A stretch of DNA of 35,667 nt from Burkholderiales bacterium (GTDB lineage Bacteria > Pseudomonadota > Gammaproteobacteria > Burkholderiales > UBA11063). The stretch's first letter is position 1, and the number at the start of each line of letters is the position of its first letter. The notes beneath the pieces are model-generated. The model worked only from the letters and a program-made list of their open reading frames with translations. It ran no database searches and was not told the origin of the DNA. Shown one piece after another: positions 1 to 9,907 of the stretch. The stretch covers positions 1 to 35,667 of the forward strand of contig JAIEPY010000109.1 in assembly GCA_019748155.1 (NCBI GenBank), given 5' to 3'. The translations under genes and the position numbers were made by a program.

Positions 1-94
1 ATCACCCTTTTTATTTAGATGACGATAAGGTACTATAAGTCAACGAATTTATGCAAGTTTAATATGCGGTTGCCCTGAGATCAACACGAGTTAT

Positions 95-122
95 TTGACA
101 TAGACCGATATAGACTTATACC
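95..122 (+). promoter_or_regulatory. candidate promoter of the BREX operon
   Basis: A perfect -35 hexamer TTGACA (95-100) is followed after 16 bases by TATACC (117-122), four of six matches to the -10 consensus. It would give a leader of about 75 bases before brxA. A second -10-like TAAAAT at 158-163 has no good -35. Assigned by eye only. Confidence 0.35.
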
Positions 123-143
123 GCAATTATAGCACTTTAAGTC
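113..143. promoter_or_regulatory. inverted repeat upstream of brxA
   Basis: GACTTA (113-118) and TAAGTC (138-143) are perfect 6-base inverted arms 19 bases apart, overlapping the candidate -10 element. It could be an operator for a BREX regulator (none is encoded in the window) or a chance palindrome in AT-rich DNA. Confidence 0.25.
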
Positions 144-204
144 GGAGCAAAATCGGTTAAAATACTGGGTTAACTATGTAGTTTAATTAATTTTTTGAGT
201 ATCT

Positions 205-807
205 ATGAACTATCACTATAAAGCCAATTATCTCCGCGCTGGTTTACTCTTGAATGAAACCAAAATTATTGCCAGTTTATTAAAAGATGGCAACGATTTT
301 ACTCAAATTAAACAACAGGTTGAACAAGATAATCTTTTAAATACTAAATCTAGTGTAACAGCTAAAACATATTTTAGCCTGATACGCTCACGTCTGGAGT
401 TAGTTCGACCTGAGTTGTGGCAGCTTATGTCGGAGAATGATCGCGAATTATCGAACCAAGCCATATTTGTTGCGGCACTCAAATACTCGCCATTAGTCGG
501 GGACTTTTTACGTCTGGGACTTCGGCAAAGAATTAAAGAATTTTATAATGATTGTCCGTATAGTGTTTGGGATTCCTATATTGAGCAGTGCTACGTTAGA
601 GATGCTGAGATGAGCACGTTTAGCCCTTCAAGTTATACTAAACTAAGGAACCAAAGCTATAATATTTTGATTGATGGTGGATTTATTAGCGATATTAAAC
701 AAAAAATAATCCGTCAGCCATTTTTTCGGCAATCCTTATTACAATTACTCAATGCACAAAATGAAAAATATATTTTGTCGTGTTTGGACGGGATGATTTG
801 GGAATGA
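205..807 (+). CDS. brxA: BREX protein BrxA (DUF1819 family)
   Basis: This 200-residue protein is the first gene of a canonical type 1 BREX operon. BrxA is a small helical DUF1819 protein, reported to bind DNA in other systems; it has no catalytic motif and I see none here. The length matches the family. The identification rests on family resemblance plus invariant gene order ahead of brxB, brxC and pglX. The ATG at 205 follows only a weak ribosome site (GAG about 7 bases upstream, in GAGTATCT), the same leader sequence that precedes pglZ. Its TGA stop overlaps the likely brxB start as ATGA, so the two are translationally coupled. Confidence 0.88.
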   Translation: MNYHYKANYLRAGLLLNETKIIASLLKDGNDFTQIKQQVEQDNLLNTKSSVTAKTYFSLIRSRLELVRPELWQLMSENDRELSNQAIFVAALKYSPLVGDFLRLGLRQRIKEFYNDCPYSVWDSYIEQCYVRDAEMSTFSPSSYTKLRNQSYNILIDGGFISDIKQKIIRQPFFRQSLLQLLNAQNEKYILSCLDGMIWE

Positions 808-1394
808 ATTCGCAAAATTTTGTTGAACGCTTAAATTCACTGGAAGAGCAAATTACTAATTCTGACTTTTTAGATAGTAAAGGGATTGGTAATGAAGTGC
901 CATATTATATCTTTACTTATCCTGCACAGGAAGAAGAACGATTGAGTCGTCATTTAGCACTAATTAATTTAAGCTTAAAAAGTATAACCAACTTAAAATT
1001 TATTCAAATTAATCTATTTAATGAAGCGGTAAATTTGCTTAAAGATAATCATATTTACCAGGATGTGATTGAGATGCAGCAAACTGGAGTAGTAAATAGT
1101 GATGTGCTGTATGCCCTACAAGGTGAGCTAAATGAAACTAATTTGGCAAGCTATATAAACCAACGTTATCAGCTCGATAGCTTTAATCTAATTTTACTAA
1201 CTGGAGTCGGTGGTTGTCATCCAATGATATCTGTGAGTAAAATGTTAAGTAACCTACAGTCATTAACCATGAAATGTCCGCTAGTAGTATTTTATCCTGG
1301 TGAGTATACCAAGAATACCGCCCAAGAGAATGGGGCATTTTCGTTATTTAATCTAATCAATCGAGAATCCTATTATCGGGCATTTAAACTTTAA
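804..1394 (+). CDS. brxB: BREX protein BrxB (DUF1788 family)
   Basis: This protein of 196 residues matches the DUF1788 family, the second component of type 1 BREX, whose biochemical role is poorly defined. I chose the ATG at 804 rather than the in-frame ATG at 780 because 804 forms an ATGA overlap with the brxA stop and gives the usual N-terminus beginning near MNSQNFVERL. GGGA lies directly before it. It ends 20 bases before brxC. No signal peptide, membrane segment or nucleotide-binding motif is visible. Confidence 0.87.
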   Translation: MNSQNFVERLNSLEEQITNSDFLDSKGIGNEVPYYIFTYPAQEEERLSRHLALINLSLKSITNLKFIQINLFNEAVNLLKDNHIYQDVIEMQQTGVVNSDVLYALQGELNETNLASYINQRYQLDSFNLILLTGVGGCHPMISVSKMLSNLQSLTMKCPLVVFYPGEYTKNTAQENGAFSLFNLINRESYYRAFKL

Positions 1395-1414
1395 GTCATG
1401 TGGGGAAATAAGAG

Positions 1415-4400
1415 ATGAGTTTGCAGAATATTTTTAAAAAGCCCGTAGAACGAGCAATTGATGGCGTAATTAAAGCACAAGATAATGCAAATATTTGGCA
1501 AGAGTTAGATGAATTTGTTATAACTAAGGAAACGCATAGTTTATTAAATCAATTCGTTGAGAGTTATAATAGTTATGCCGAGGGTGATCATTCTGCTGCT
1601 GGTCGCAATGGGGTGTGGATTTCGGGATTTTTTGGCTCGGGTAAGTCGCATTTCTTAAAGATATTATCGTTATTGGTAGATAATCAATCAATCGAACATT
1701 CTGGGATGCAAAAATCGCCACTGGATTTTTTTGCGGATAAAACTAGTGATGCTTTGGAACTAAGTGCCGTCAAGAAAATGGCGACACAATCTGCTGATGT
1801 AATTTTGCTAAATATTGAAGATCAAGCGAATGTACGGACTGACTCAAATAATAATATTTTGGAAGTTTTGTGGAATCAGTTTAATAGCAAAGTCGGCTTG
1901 TGTGCAACTTTTCCTGAAGTTGCTGAATTTGAACGCTTAATGCAAAGAGATGGTATTTATGTGACATTCTGTGAAGAATATTTAGCTGAACATGCTGAAG
2001 ATTGGGAGAGTGCACGCAAGAGATTTTATTTCCGTGCGCCTAAAATTGCTGCGACTTATTCCAAGCTGAGTGGTGCTGCATTTGATGGTGCTAGTCTCAG
2101 TGCGATGGTTAAAAATCAACTGCAAATCACTGCAGATAATTTTTGTAAAATAGTTAATAATTATTTGGATAGCAGAGGCAAAAATCAGCGGCTAGTGTAT
2201 TTTTTAGATGAAATTGGTCAATTTATTGGTGGAGATACCCAGCGATTATTGCAATTACAAACTATAGTGGAGAGCTTAGGCAGTAAAACTGGTGGACGGG
2301 CAGTGGTGGTGGTTACTTCACAACAAGCGATTGATGAGATTATTGAAACGCAAACTAAAATTGAACGGGACGCTTTTTCGCGGATTACGGGGCGCTTTGC
2401 CACGCGATTATCATTAACCAGTAGCAATGTTGATGAAGTAATCCAAAAGCGCTTACTAGATAAAACACCAGTAGCGGAAGAGGATTTAACTCAGATTTAT
2501 GCGCAAAATGGCGATATTTTAAAAAGCAAAGTACTGTTTAAGGGTAATACTCAGGAATATCCGATAATAAATTCAGCAGAGCAATTCGCGGAGTATTTTC
2601 CTTTTCTACCCTATCAAATCAGGTTGATTCAACATACTTTTGAAGGGATTCGTAAACACGCTGCTGCAGGTGCACATTTGGCACATGGTGAGCGTTCCTT
2701 ACTAAGTGCGTTTCAAGGTGCATTAAAAGATAATATTCATAATCTAGACTGGAATAGCATCATTCCATTATATAAATTTTTCCCCTCAATTCAAAGCTGG
2801 TTAGAAAGCACTATTGCCGCTACGATTAAACATGCCGAGGGTAATTCGGCTTTAACTGACCGAGATTTTGAGATTAATCTTCTGAAAACCTTGTTTATGG
2901 TGCGTTATGTTGATCACTTTAAAGCAAATTTGAACAATTTGGCGGTGTTATTTATTGAGAATATCAATCAAGATATGGTAGTGCTAAAAGAGCGTTTAGT
3001 GGTGAGTTTGGAACGCTTAGAAGCGCAATCATTGATTAGTAAAAGTGGTGAAGTGTATAAATTTCTGACCAATGAAGAGCAGGATATTAGCCGCCAAATT
3101 AATCAGCTTAACCCTGATGAAAATGAAATCAGCAATGCTTTAATTAAGCTAGTCGTTGAGGGTGGACTAAATGAGGTAGGTAATAAAGGTAAGTTTGAAT
3201 ACAGCAATAAAAAGATTTTTGAATATGAGTTTCAAGTTGATGGACAAGCAGCAACTTCCAGTAATCGTAATCTGGATTTTAAGATTAATTTTGTCACCGA
3301 GCGAGATCGAGAAAAATTTGCCTTGTATCAACAAAATTCGCTCGCCACGCTGGCACAAGATGGAGAGATTACATTAGTTTTAGCGGAGGGTGGTTGGATG
3401 CGTGAACTAAATAATTATGTTAAAACTGATAAATTTATTCGTGAAAGACCGCCAGCTAGTCTTGATGAACGAAGTAATTCAATCATCCGAAGCAAACAAG
3501 AGGATAACCAAACTCGCAAGCATAAATTAATTGCTGGCTTTAAAGATGCGATTCGGGTTGCACCTTGCTGGATTAGTGGGCGCTTGGTAAGTTTGACAAG
3601 TAGCGATTTAAAACAAATTATTGCTCAAGTCTGTGAGTATTATATTGAAAATAATTATAGTAACTTGCAACTAATCACTAAACCATATCCAGACCCGGTT
3701 GAAGCCGCAATTAGAAATTTAATTCAACACGGCTTTGATGATTTGATTGGTGCGGCAGATACCAAATCGCTTAATCCAAAAGCCTATGTGGAAGTCGAAA
3801 ATTATTTACAAATGCAAAAAGCCATTGGGCAACGTGCGAATTTGACGAGTTTAATCAATCGTTTTGAACGCAAACCCTACGGATGGCAAGAACAACAAAC
3901 GGCAGCGTTATTGGGTGAAATGTATCTAAATAACGGGATTAATTTAGTCTATAAAAATCAAATCGTGGCAAAAGAGAATATCCCTAGTAAATTATTTGCC
4001 AAACGTGAATGGGGGGATATTTATCTGGAACTAAGAGAGGTAACGTCACCGGAGTTATTAAACAATGTGGGCAAATTGTACCATGAGTTATTTAAGCAAA
4101 TCGGCAATACACTCGAATCAAGTTTGCAAAGCGAGTATCTCAAACAACTAGAGACATGGCGGCAGCAAATTCAGGAGTGGAGACAATCAGCGAGCGCAGT
4201 GAATTTTCCTTTGGATAACGCTTTAATTGCAGGGCTAACAGCCCTTGAAGCTCTGGGTAATAATCAAGATAAAATATTGCCACAGGTGTGGGCTAAACAT
4301 AGCGAATTAAAACAACTTGCCCAGCTAGTCGAGCAAACCAGCAGTTCATTAGAGCCACAACTAAATTTATGGCGTGAACTCATGGCTAATTTGAATAAAT

Positions 4401-4996
4401 TTAGATCCGAATTGAACTTCTTCGCTAGTGATGAGCAGTTAAAGCAAGCCTTTACCGAGCTAAATGATATCTATCAAAACAAAGAACTGGATAAATTACC
4501 GCAAGTTAAACGCTTAATTCATCAGTTAAATACTGCCTATGTCCAGGAACTAATTAACTTTAGAAATAAAGTTATTGCGGAACTAGATGCTGGATTAGTA
4601 AAAATCACTATTGAACTGGATTTAGTTAATGCCACCGCTGATGAGCGCAATCAGACACTATTAGCGCTGAATAAATATACTCGTAACGAAATTAACGAAG
4701 CGGTGAATTTTGCCAAACTGGCAGGAATTGAACGCAATTTAACTATGATGATCAATGAGCAAATTGATGATATTCATCAGCAATTTGCAGCCAAAGCTAC
4801 ATTAGCACGCTTAAATGATCCTAATTCAGATACACCACAACTAGCGCAACCACGCAAAATTTGCCGCATTACAGCACGCAACTATGTCGGCAAAAGCTAT
4901 CTGGAAACAACCGCCGATGTGGATAATTACTTGAGCAAATTACGCAGCGAGTTAATAACAGCAATTGCAGCCGATAATCGGGTAGAAATTAATTAA
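1415..4996 (+). CDS. brxC: BREX P-loop ATPase BrxC
   Basis: This large protein (1193 residues) is the BrxC/PglY ATPase essential for BREX restriction and host methylation. The P-loop GFFGSGKS lies at residues 71-78 and the Walker B motif, with D265 and E266 after hydrophobic YFL, is about 190 residues later. The C-terminal half is rich in charged helical sequence, as usual for the family, and the length is typical. It starts at an ATG preceded by GGGGA about 10 bases upstream. A gap of 84 bases to pglX may hold a weak internal promoter (TTGTTA at 5012-5017, TGGAAT at 5035-5040). Confidence 0.93.
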   Translation: MSLQNIFKKPVERAIDGVIKAQDNANIWQELDEFVITKETHSLLNQFVESYNSYAEGDHSAAGRNGVWISGFFGSGKSHFLKILSLLVDNQSIEHSGMQKSPLDFFADKTSDALELSAVKKMATQSADVILLNIEDQANVRTDSNNNILEVLWNQFNSKVGLCATFPEVAEFERLMQRDGIYVTFCEEYLAEHAEDWESARKRFYFRAPKIAATYSKLSGAAFDGASLSAMVKNQLQITADNFCKIVNNYLDSRGKNQRLVYFLDEIGQFIGGDTQRLLQLQTIVESLGSKTGGRAVVVVTSQQAIDEIIETQTKIERDAFSRITGRFATRLSLTSSNVDEVIQKRLLDKTPVAEEDLTQIYAQNGDILKSKVLFKGNTQEYPIINSAEQFAEYFPFLPYQIRLIQHTFEGIRKHAAAGAHLAHGERSLLSAFQGALKDNIHNLDWNSIIPLYKFFPSIQSWLESTIAATIKHAEGNSALTDRDFEINLLKTLFMVRYVDHFKANLNNLAVLFIENINQDMVVLKERLVVSLERLEAQSLISKSGEVYKFLTNEEQDISRQINQLNPDENEISNALIKLVVEGGLNEVGNKGKFEYSNKKIFEYEFQVDGQAATSSNRNLDFKINFVTERDREKFALYQQNSLATLAQDGEITLVLAEGGWMRELNNYVKTDKFIRERPPASLDERSNSIIRSKQEDNQTRKHKLIAGFKDAIRVAPCWISGRLVSLTSSDLKQIIAQVCEYYIENNYSNLQLITKPYPDPVEAAIRNLIQHGFDDLIGAADTKSLNPKAYVEVENYLQMQKAIGQRANLTSLINRFERKPYGWQEQQTAALLGEMYLNNGINLVYKNQIVAKENIPSKLFAKREWGDIYLELREVTSPELLNNVGKLYHELFKQIGNTLESSLQSEYLKQLETWRQQIQEWRQSASAVNFPLDNALIAGLTALEALGNNQDKILPQVWAKHSELKQLAQLVEQTSSSLEPQLNLWRELMANLNKFRSELNFFASDEQLKQAFTELNDIYQNKELDKLPQVKRLIHQLNTAYVQELINFRNKVIAELDAGLVKITIELDLVNATADERNQTLLALNKYTRNEINEAVNFAKLAGIERNLTMMINEQIDDIHQQFAAKATLARLNDPNSDTPQLAQPRKICRITARNYVGKSYLETTADVDNYLSKLRSELITAIAADNRVEIN

Positions 4997-5046
4997 GCAA
5001 TAATAATCAAGTTGTTATAGTAAAAGTAACATTTTGGAATTACCCG

Positions 5047-5058
5047 ATGTAATTACAT
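5047..5058. promoter_or_regulatory. 12-bp perfect palindrome in the brxC-pglX gap
   Basis: ATGTAATTACAT is a perfect palindrome 22 bases before the pglX start, inside the only sizeable gap among the core BREX genes upstream of the cassette. It could be a dimeric regulator site adjusting methyltransferase expression, or chance. Confidence 0.25.
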
Positions 5059-5080
5059 GTAAATGGAAGTAAAATAGATA

Positions 5081-8000
5081 ATGAAAACTAGCCAACTGGA
5101 AAGCTACGCCCCTCAAGCCCGTCAAGATTTTATATCGGCAATCGCCCATAGTGCTAAATTACTCGGAATTAGTACGGATGGATTTTTGCCACTGGAAACA
5201 CTTGGTGCAGATTTTAGAGTAACTGGAAGTAATCAAATTTACCCGGCTAAATCTCGGGCAGCGTATGAACAGCTTAAAGCCGCAATTAGCGCTCATGGCT
5301 ATGCTCATGTAATTGAACAAGTGGCTTATACTTGGTTTAATCGCATCTTGGCGATTCGCTATATGGAGGTAAATAACTACTTTCAACATGGTAAACGGGT
5401 CTTATCGAATATTGATAGCAATGAACACCGTCCACAAATCTTGGTTGAAGCGCATACGCTAAATAATCAATTGCCTAATTTGCCAGCGCAGGAAGTGATT
5501 AAATTAATTGAACATAATCAATTTGACCAACTTTATAGCCAAATCATATTAGCCCAATCACAACAACTTCACCGCTGGATGCCGCAAATTTTTAGCCCGA
5601 TTGATGATTATACTGCACTACTTTTACCCACCGATTTATTAGCCACCGATTCGCTAATTGCCCAATTATTAGCCGCAATTGATGAAGAGAGTTTTAAACA
5701 AGTTGAGGTGATCGGGTGGTTGTATCAATATTACATTAGCGACAAAAAAGCCGCCTCGATGGCACGAGTTGGTAAACAAAAAGGCGGTTATATGAGCAAT
5801 GAAATACCGAGCGTTACTCAACTCTTTACCCCGAATTGGATAGTTAAATATATGCTCCAAAATAGCTTGGGGGCAACGTGGCTTCAAGCTAATCCAGCGA
5901 GTCCAATCAAAGCTCAGCTGAAATATTATATCGAACCAGCCAGCCAAAGCGCTGAAGTTAGCGCTCAATTAGCGGCAATTAATCCGGGTTATATTGATCC
6001 AACGACCTTGACCGTGCTTGATCCTGCTTGTGGTTCAGGGCATATTTTGGTCGAAGCATATCAGCTACTCAAGCAAATTTATCTTGAAGAGGGCTACTCA
6101 CTTCAGCAAATACCACACCTAATCTTAAAACATAATCTGTTTGGATTGGAAATTGATCAACGTGCGACTCAGTTAGCTACTTTTGCGCTGATTATGCAAG
6201 CTAGAGCTGATGATGCAGATTTATTTGAGCAGCCGATTCAGACTAATATCGTGCAAATAGTTGCGAGTAATCATCTGGATAGTAACGCTATTTTTAGTAA
6301 TTTAGCCGAAAAAAGTAATTTTATTACCTTTGGCGAAGTTCGCCAATTTATCGAGAGCTTCACCAATGCCGATTTGTTTGGTTCATTGATTCAAATTAGC
6401 CCGAATACTCTGGAAATAGCGCATAAGCTTGAGAGCTTTATTGACGGGCAAAGCCACCAGCATAGCGATTTGCTGCAGACCCAAGACTTGGAACAACTCC
6501 GCCCATTAATCCAACAAGCAAAATTACTGGCACAAACCTATGCCTGTGTGGTGGCGAATCCACCATATATGGGGAGTAAGTTTATAAATGATACTTATAA
6601 AAAATATTTAAAAGAGCATTATACTGGTTTTGAAAAAGATTTATTCAGTGTCTTTGTATTAAGAGATATGGCTTTTTGCAAACCCCATGGAACGATGGCT
6701 TTCATGACGCCTTTTGTGTGGATGTTTATAAGCAGTTTTGAGGAATTAAGGCATAAAATATTAGATAACTACGCACTTCATAGCATGGTTAAACCTTCAT
6801 ATACCGCTTTTTTTGCATCTGCGATTATTCCAATATGCACATTTGTTCTGAATAATAACCAAGTAAAAAATTATAAAGGAACTTACTTTGATTTGGGTTA
6901 TTTAGGCGTTGCGGAAGATCAACCAAAAATCCTGATTGAAGCTAACAAAAATGATGATAATAAAATCAAATTTATTGCTCCGCAGGGGAAATTTTCGAAA
7001 TTACCAGGGAGTCCGATAGCGTATTGGGTGAGTGATAAAGTTGCGGATATTTTTGCGACTTACCCGCCACTATCTAAGCATTCAGCCATAAAGCAAGGTA
7101 TGGCTACAAGTGACAATACGAGATTTATTCGCCAATGGTTTGAAGTTTCTATTCAAAATATTGGCTTTGATATTGAAACGAATATAAAATCAATAGAGTC
7201 AAAGAAAAAATGGTTTCCATATAATAAAGGTGGCGATTTTAGAAAGTGGTATGGCAATCAAACTGAAATAGTGAATTGGTTTAATGATGGAGAAGAGCTG
7301 AAAATATATCAAAATACTTTAGACCAAGGGTGGACAGTAAGACTAAAAAGTAGAGAATACTATTTCAAAGATGGGATAACATGGACTTTTATTAGTTCTT
7401 CATATTTTGGTGTTAGATATTCGCCAATTGGTTTTATTTTTGATGTTGCTGGTTCTATGGCTTTTCCACAGATGGAGTATGATGTATATATTTGTACTGG
7501 CTTATTGAGTAGTAAGTTGTCAAATTATTTTCTTAATGTGGTTAATCCTACGTTGAATTATCAACGTTCTGATGTTGCGGCAATCCCAACTAAACTCGTT
7601 CCAGCCTGTGAGCCTATCGTTAAAGAATTAATCGAACTGAGTAAAGCAGATTGGGATAGTTTTGAAACTTCATGGAATTTTGCTGCTCATCCATTAGTTG
7701 GTTTAACTGCTGCGACCTTAACCGAGCGTTATGCGGTTTTACGGGAGATTTGGCGCAGCAATACCGCACGGATGAAAGCTCTCGAAGAAGAAAATAATCG
7801 TTTGCATATTGAGGCTTATGATTTAGCCGATGAATTTAGCCCTACGGTGGAAGATCGTCTGGTTACGCTATCGTGCAATCCGCAATATCGCTATAAAAGC
7901 GGCGAGAAAGAATTTGCCGTAGCCGATTTGGAGGCTCGTTTACAACTTGAGACTTATCAAGAGCTGATTAGTTATGCGATTGGTTGCGTGTTTGGTCGTT

Positions 8001-8641
8001 ACAGTCTGGATTATGACGGTTTAGCTTATGCAGGTGGAGCATGGGAGAGTAGCCGTTATATCAGTTTTATTCCGTCTGGCAAAAATGTGTTGCCACTTAG
8101 CGAAAATATGTTTTTTGCCGATGATGGCGCGCGGCGAATTGAAGAATTTATCCAAACCGTCTTTGCCGCCGATCCAACCAGTAGTTTTTATCAATTAGCC
8201 CAGATAATTAAGCCGAATAATCGTGACAATAGTCTCAAAGTTATCAATGATTATTTGCGCACTGATTTTTATAAAGATCATCTCAAGCGCTATCAAAAAA
8301 AACCAATTTACTGGTTATTTAGTAGCGGTAAAAACCAAGCTTTTCAAGCGTTAGTCTATTTGCAACGTTTGGATACCAGCACGATTGCGAATCTGCGCAC
8401 CGAGTACATACGCCCGTTATTGAGTTTCTATGAAAATAGTTTGGCTGAATTACGTGAATTAACTACACCGAGCAAAGATCAAACCAAATCAATAACGCAG
8501 CTGGATAAAAAGCTTGATGAATTACGCGATTATGATCAGCGTGTTGAGCATTTGATTAATCAAAACATCGTTTTGGATCTTGATGATGGGGTTACGGTCA
8601 ATTATTCCAAATTTGGCGATGTTCTTGAAAAAATTAAGTAA
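5081..8641 (+). CDS. pglX: BREX adenine-N6 DNA methyltransferase PglX
   Basis: This 1186-residue class I methyltransferase sets the sequence specificity of BREX and marks host DNA at N6-adenine. The SAM-binding motif I DPACGSG begins at residue 314 and the catalytic motif IV NPPY begins at residue 493, the order expected for gamma-class N6-adenine enzymes. The C-terminal half (about 640-1186) should carry target recognition and ends in a charged, probably coiled-coil segment. The length is typical and the frame is uninterrupted. GGAAG sits upstream of the ATG. An A8 run at 8295-8302 near the 3' end is in frame. After it the operon continues with the accessory cassette rather than directly with pglZ. 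Confidence 0.93.
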   Translation: MKTSQLESYAPQARQDFISAIAHSAKLLGISTDGFLPLETLGADFRVTGSNQIYPAKSRAAYEQLKAAISAHGYAHVIEQVAYTWFNRILAIRYMEVNNYFQHGKRVLSNIDSNEHRPQILVEAHTLNNQLPNLPAQEVIKLIEHNQFDQLYSQIILAQSQQLHRWMPQIFSPIDDYTALLLPTDLLATDSLIAQLLAAIDEESFKQVEVIGWLYQYYISDKKAASMARVGKQKGGYMSNEIPSVTQLFTPNWIVKYMLQNSLGATWLQANPASPIKAQLKYYIEPASQSAEVSAQLAAINPGYIDPTTLTVLDPACGSGHILVEAYQLLKQIYLEEGYSLQQIPHLILKHNLFGLEIDQRATQLATFALIMQARADDADLFEQPIQTNIVQIVASNHLDSNAIFSNLAEKSNFITFGEVRQFIESFTNADLFGSLIQISPNTLEIAHKLESFIDGQSHQHSDLLQTQDLEQLRPLIQQAKLLAQTYACVVANPPYMGSKFINDTYKKYLKEHYTGFEKDLFSVFVLRDMAFCKPHGTMAFMTPFVWMFISSFEELRHKILDNYALHSMVKPSYTAFFASAIIPICTFVLNNNQVKNYKGTYFDLGYLGVAEDQPKILIEANKNDDNKIKFIAPQGKFSKLPGSPIAYWVSDKVADIFATYPPLSKHSAIKQGMATSDNTRFIRQWFEVSIQNIGFDIETNIKSIESKKKWFPYNKGGDFRKWYGNQTEIVNWFNDGEELKIYQNTLDQGWTVRLKSREYYFKDGITWTFISSSYFGVRYSPIGFIFDVAGSMAFPQMEYDVYICTGLLSSKLSNYFLNVVNPTLNYQRSDVAAIPTKLVPACEPIVKELIELSKADWDSFETSWNFAAHPLVGLTAATLTERYAVLREIWRSNTARMKALEEENNRLHIEAYDLADEFSPTVEDRLVTLSCNPQYRYKSGEKEFAVADLEARLQLETYQELISYAIGCVFGRYSLDYDGLAYAGGAWESSRYISFIPSGKNVLPLSENMFFADDGARRIEEFIQTVFAADPTSSFYQLAQIIKPNNRDNSLKVINDYLRTDFYKDHLKRYQKKPIYWLFSSGKNQAFQALVYLQRLDTSTIANLRTEYIRPLLSFYENSLAELRELTTPSKDQTKSITQLDKKLDELRDYDQRVEHLINQNIVLDLDDGVTVNYSKFGDVLEKIK

Positions 8642-8719
8642 CACTAATAGCTTACAAGTGCTAAAATTATCCAGCTTCGGAGCAATGAAAATTAAATTAT
8701 TAGTTAGAATGAGTTAAAA

Positions 8720-9826
8720 ATGCAAATCGAATATATAGGTCTAAAAAATTTTAGAGCATTTAAAGATGTTGAAATGCGTGATATTCCTAAATTTTGTGTT
8801 ATTGTTGGCGCAAATGGTACTGGCAAATCCACAATTTTTCAGGTATTTGATTTTCTCAAAGATGCTTTAACCGATAATCTACAAGTGGCTTTTACTAAGC
8901 TTGGCGGTAGCATGGGATTTAAAGAGGTGCGTACGCGTGGCGCCACGGGGAGTATTGAGATAAAGATTAAGTTTCGCCGGGCGGAGAAAACTCCATTATG
9001 TACTTATCAGCTTGAGATTAATGAAGAGGATGGGCAGTTAGTTGTTGAGCGTGAGATTTTGTCTTATCGTCGTGCACAGCGTGGCAAACCGTGGTATTTT
9101 TTAGATTTTAGCAATGGAAGCGGTTTTGCTGTGCAGAATGAATTGGCTGAAGTGAATGATGACACTCAATTAGAGCGCGAATATCATACTTTAAAAGCTA
9201 AAAATATTTTAGCGATTAAAGGCTTAAGCCAGTTTGAAAAATTTCCCGCGGTTATGGCATTGGGCGAGTTAATTGAGAATTGGCATATTTCAGATTTTCA
9301 TATTACTAGTGCTAGACCAGAGCAACTTTTTGGATTCGCAGAGCATCTTTCCAAAGAAGGGGATAATCTTTCGTTGGTTACTGAATATCTACACAAACAT
9401 CATTTAGCTATTTTTGAAACGATACTTACCAAACTATCTGAGCGTGTACCTGGTGTGGTGAGTGTAGAAACTAAAACTACTGAAGAGGGGCGTGTTTTAT
9501 TAAAGTTTCGTGATGGGGTTTTTGTTGATCCGTTTCTTGCTCGTTATGTTTCTGACGGCACAATCAAAATGTTAGCTTATTTGATTTTATTATATGACCC
9601 TGTGCCATATCCATTGTTATGTGTTGAAGAACCAGAAAATCAACTTTATCCTAAATTACTAACTGAACTGGCTGAAGAATTTCGTTTATATTCTAGACGC
9701 GGTGGGCAAGTTTTTGTTTCAACTCATTCGCCAGAGTTTTTAAATGCCACGCAATTAAATGAGGTATTTTGGTTGGTTAAAAGTGATGGCTACACGCAAA
9801 TTAAACGTGCTAGAGAGGATCAATAA
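8720..9826 (+). CDS. AAA (ABC/SMC-type) ATPase, C-terminus cut by an in-frame stop
   Basis: An ATP-binding protein of the AAA_21/RecF-like kind, usually partnered with a DUF4276 protein. Walker A G30-ANGTGKS ends at S37, Walker B with E303 and E304 precedes PENQLYP, and a switch histidine H336 sits in STHSP. The reading frame stops at TAA (9824-9826) after 368 residues. The same frame continues for 26 sense codons and then TGA, which overlaps the next ATG as ATGA. The ancestral protein was therefore probably about 395 residues. The core catalytic motifs are intact, so the shortened protein may still work. It starts 78 bases after pglX; the ribosome site (GAATGAG) is weak. Partner of the gene at 9904. 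Confidence 0.85.
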   Translation: MQIEYIGLKNFRAFKDVEMRDIPKFCVIVGANGTGKSTIFQVFDFLKDALTDNLQVAFTKLGGSMGFKEVRTRGATGSIEIKIKFRRAEKTPLCTYQLEINEEDGQLVVEREILSYRRAQRGKPWYFLDFSNGSGFAVQNELAEVNDDTQLEREYHTLKAKNILAIKGLSQFEKFPAVMALGELIENWHISDFHITSARPEQLFGFAEHLSKEGDNLSLVTEYLHKHHLAIFETILTKLSERVPGVVSVETKTTEEGRVLLKFRDGVFVDPFLARYVSDGTIKMLAYLILLYDPVPYPLLCVEEPENQLYPKLLTELAEEFRLYSRRGGQVFVSTHSPEFLNATQLNEVFWLVKSDGYTQIKRAREDQ

Positions 9827-9907
9827 ATTTTGAGCTACATGGAAGATGGCGATCAATTGGGGTATTTATGGCAGCAAGGTTTTTTTGATGGGCTTGATCC
9901 GCAATGA
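9827..9907 (+). pseudogene. detached C-terminal tail of the upstream ATPase
   Basis: These 26 sense codons plus TGA follow the TAA at 9824-9826 in the same frame. They read as protein-like sequence including GDQLGYLW, a tail I associate with this ATPase family. The final TGA (9905-9907) overlaps the ATG of the next gene, the coupling expected if the original gene ended here. The simplest reading is a single-base nonsense change; stop readthrough or a base error is not excluded. Confidence 0.7.

Noticed and set aside
780-803. Earlier ATG for brxB at 780
   Set aside because: The ATGA overlap at 804 and the usual family N-terminus favour 804.
8295-8302. A8 run in pglX (and A8 at 15533-15540 in brxL) as phase-variation tracts
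   Set aside because: Runs of eight A are expected in DNA this AT-rich, the frames are intact, and longer or G/C tracts are the usual phase-variation signal.
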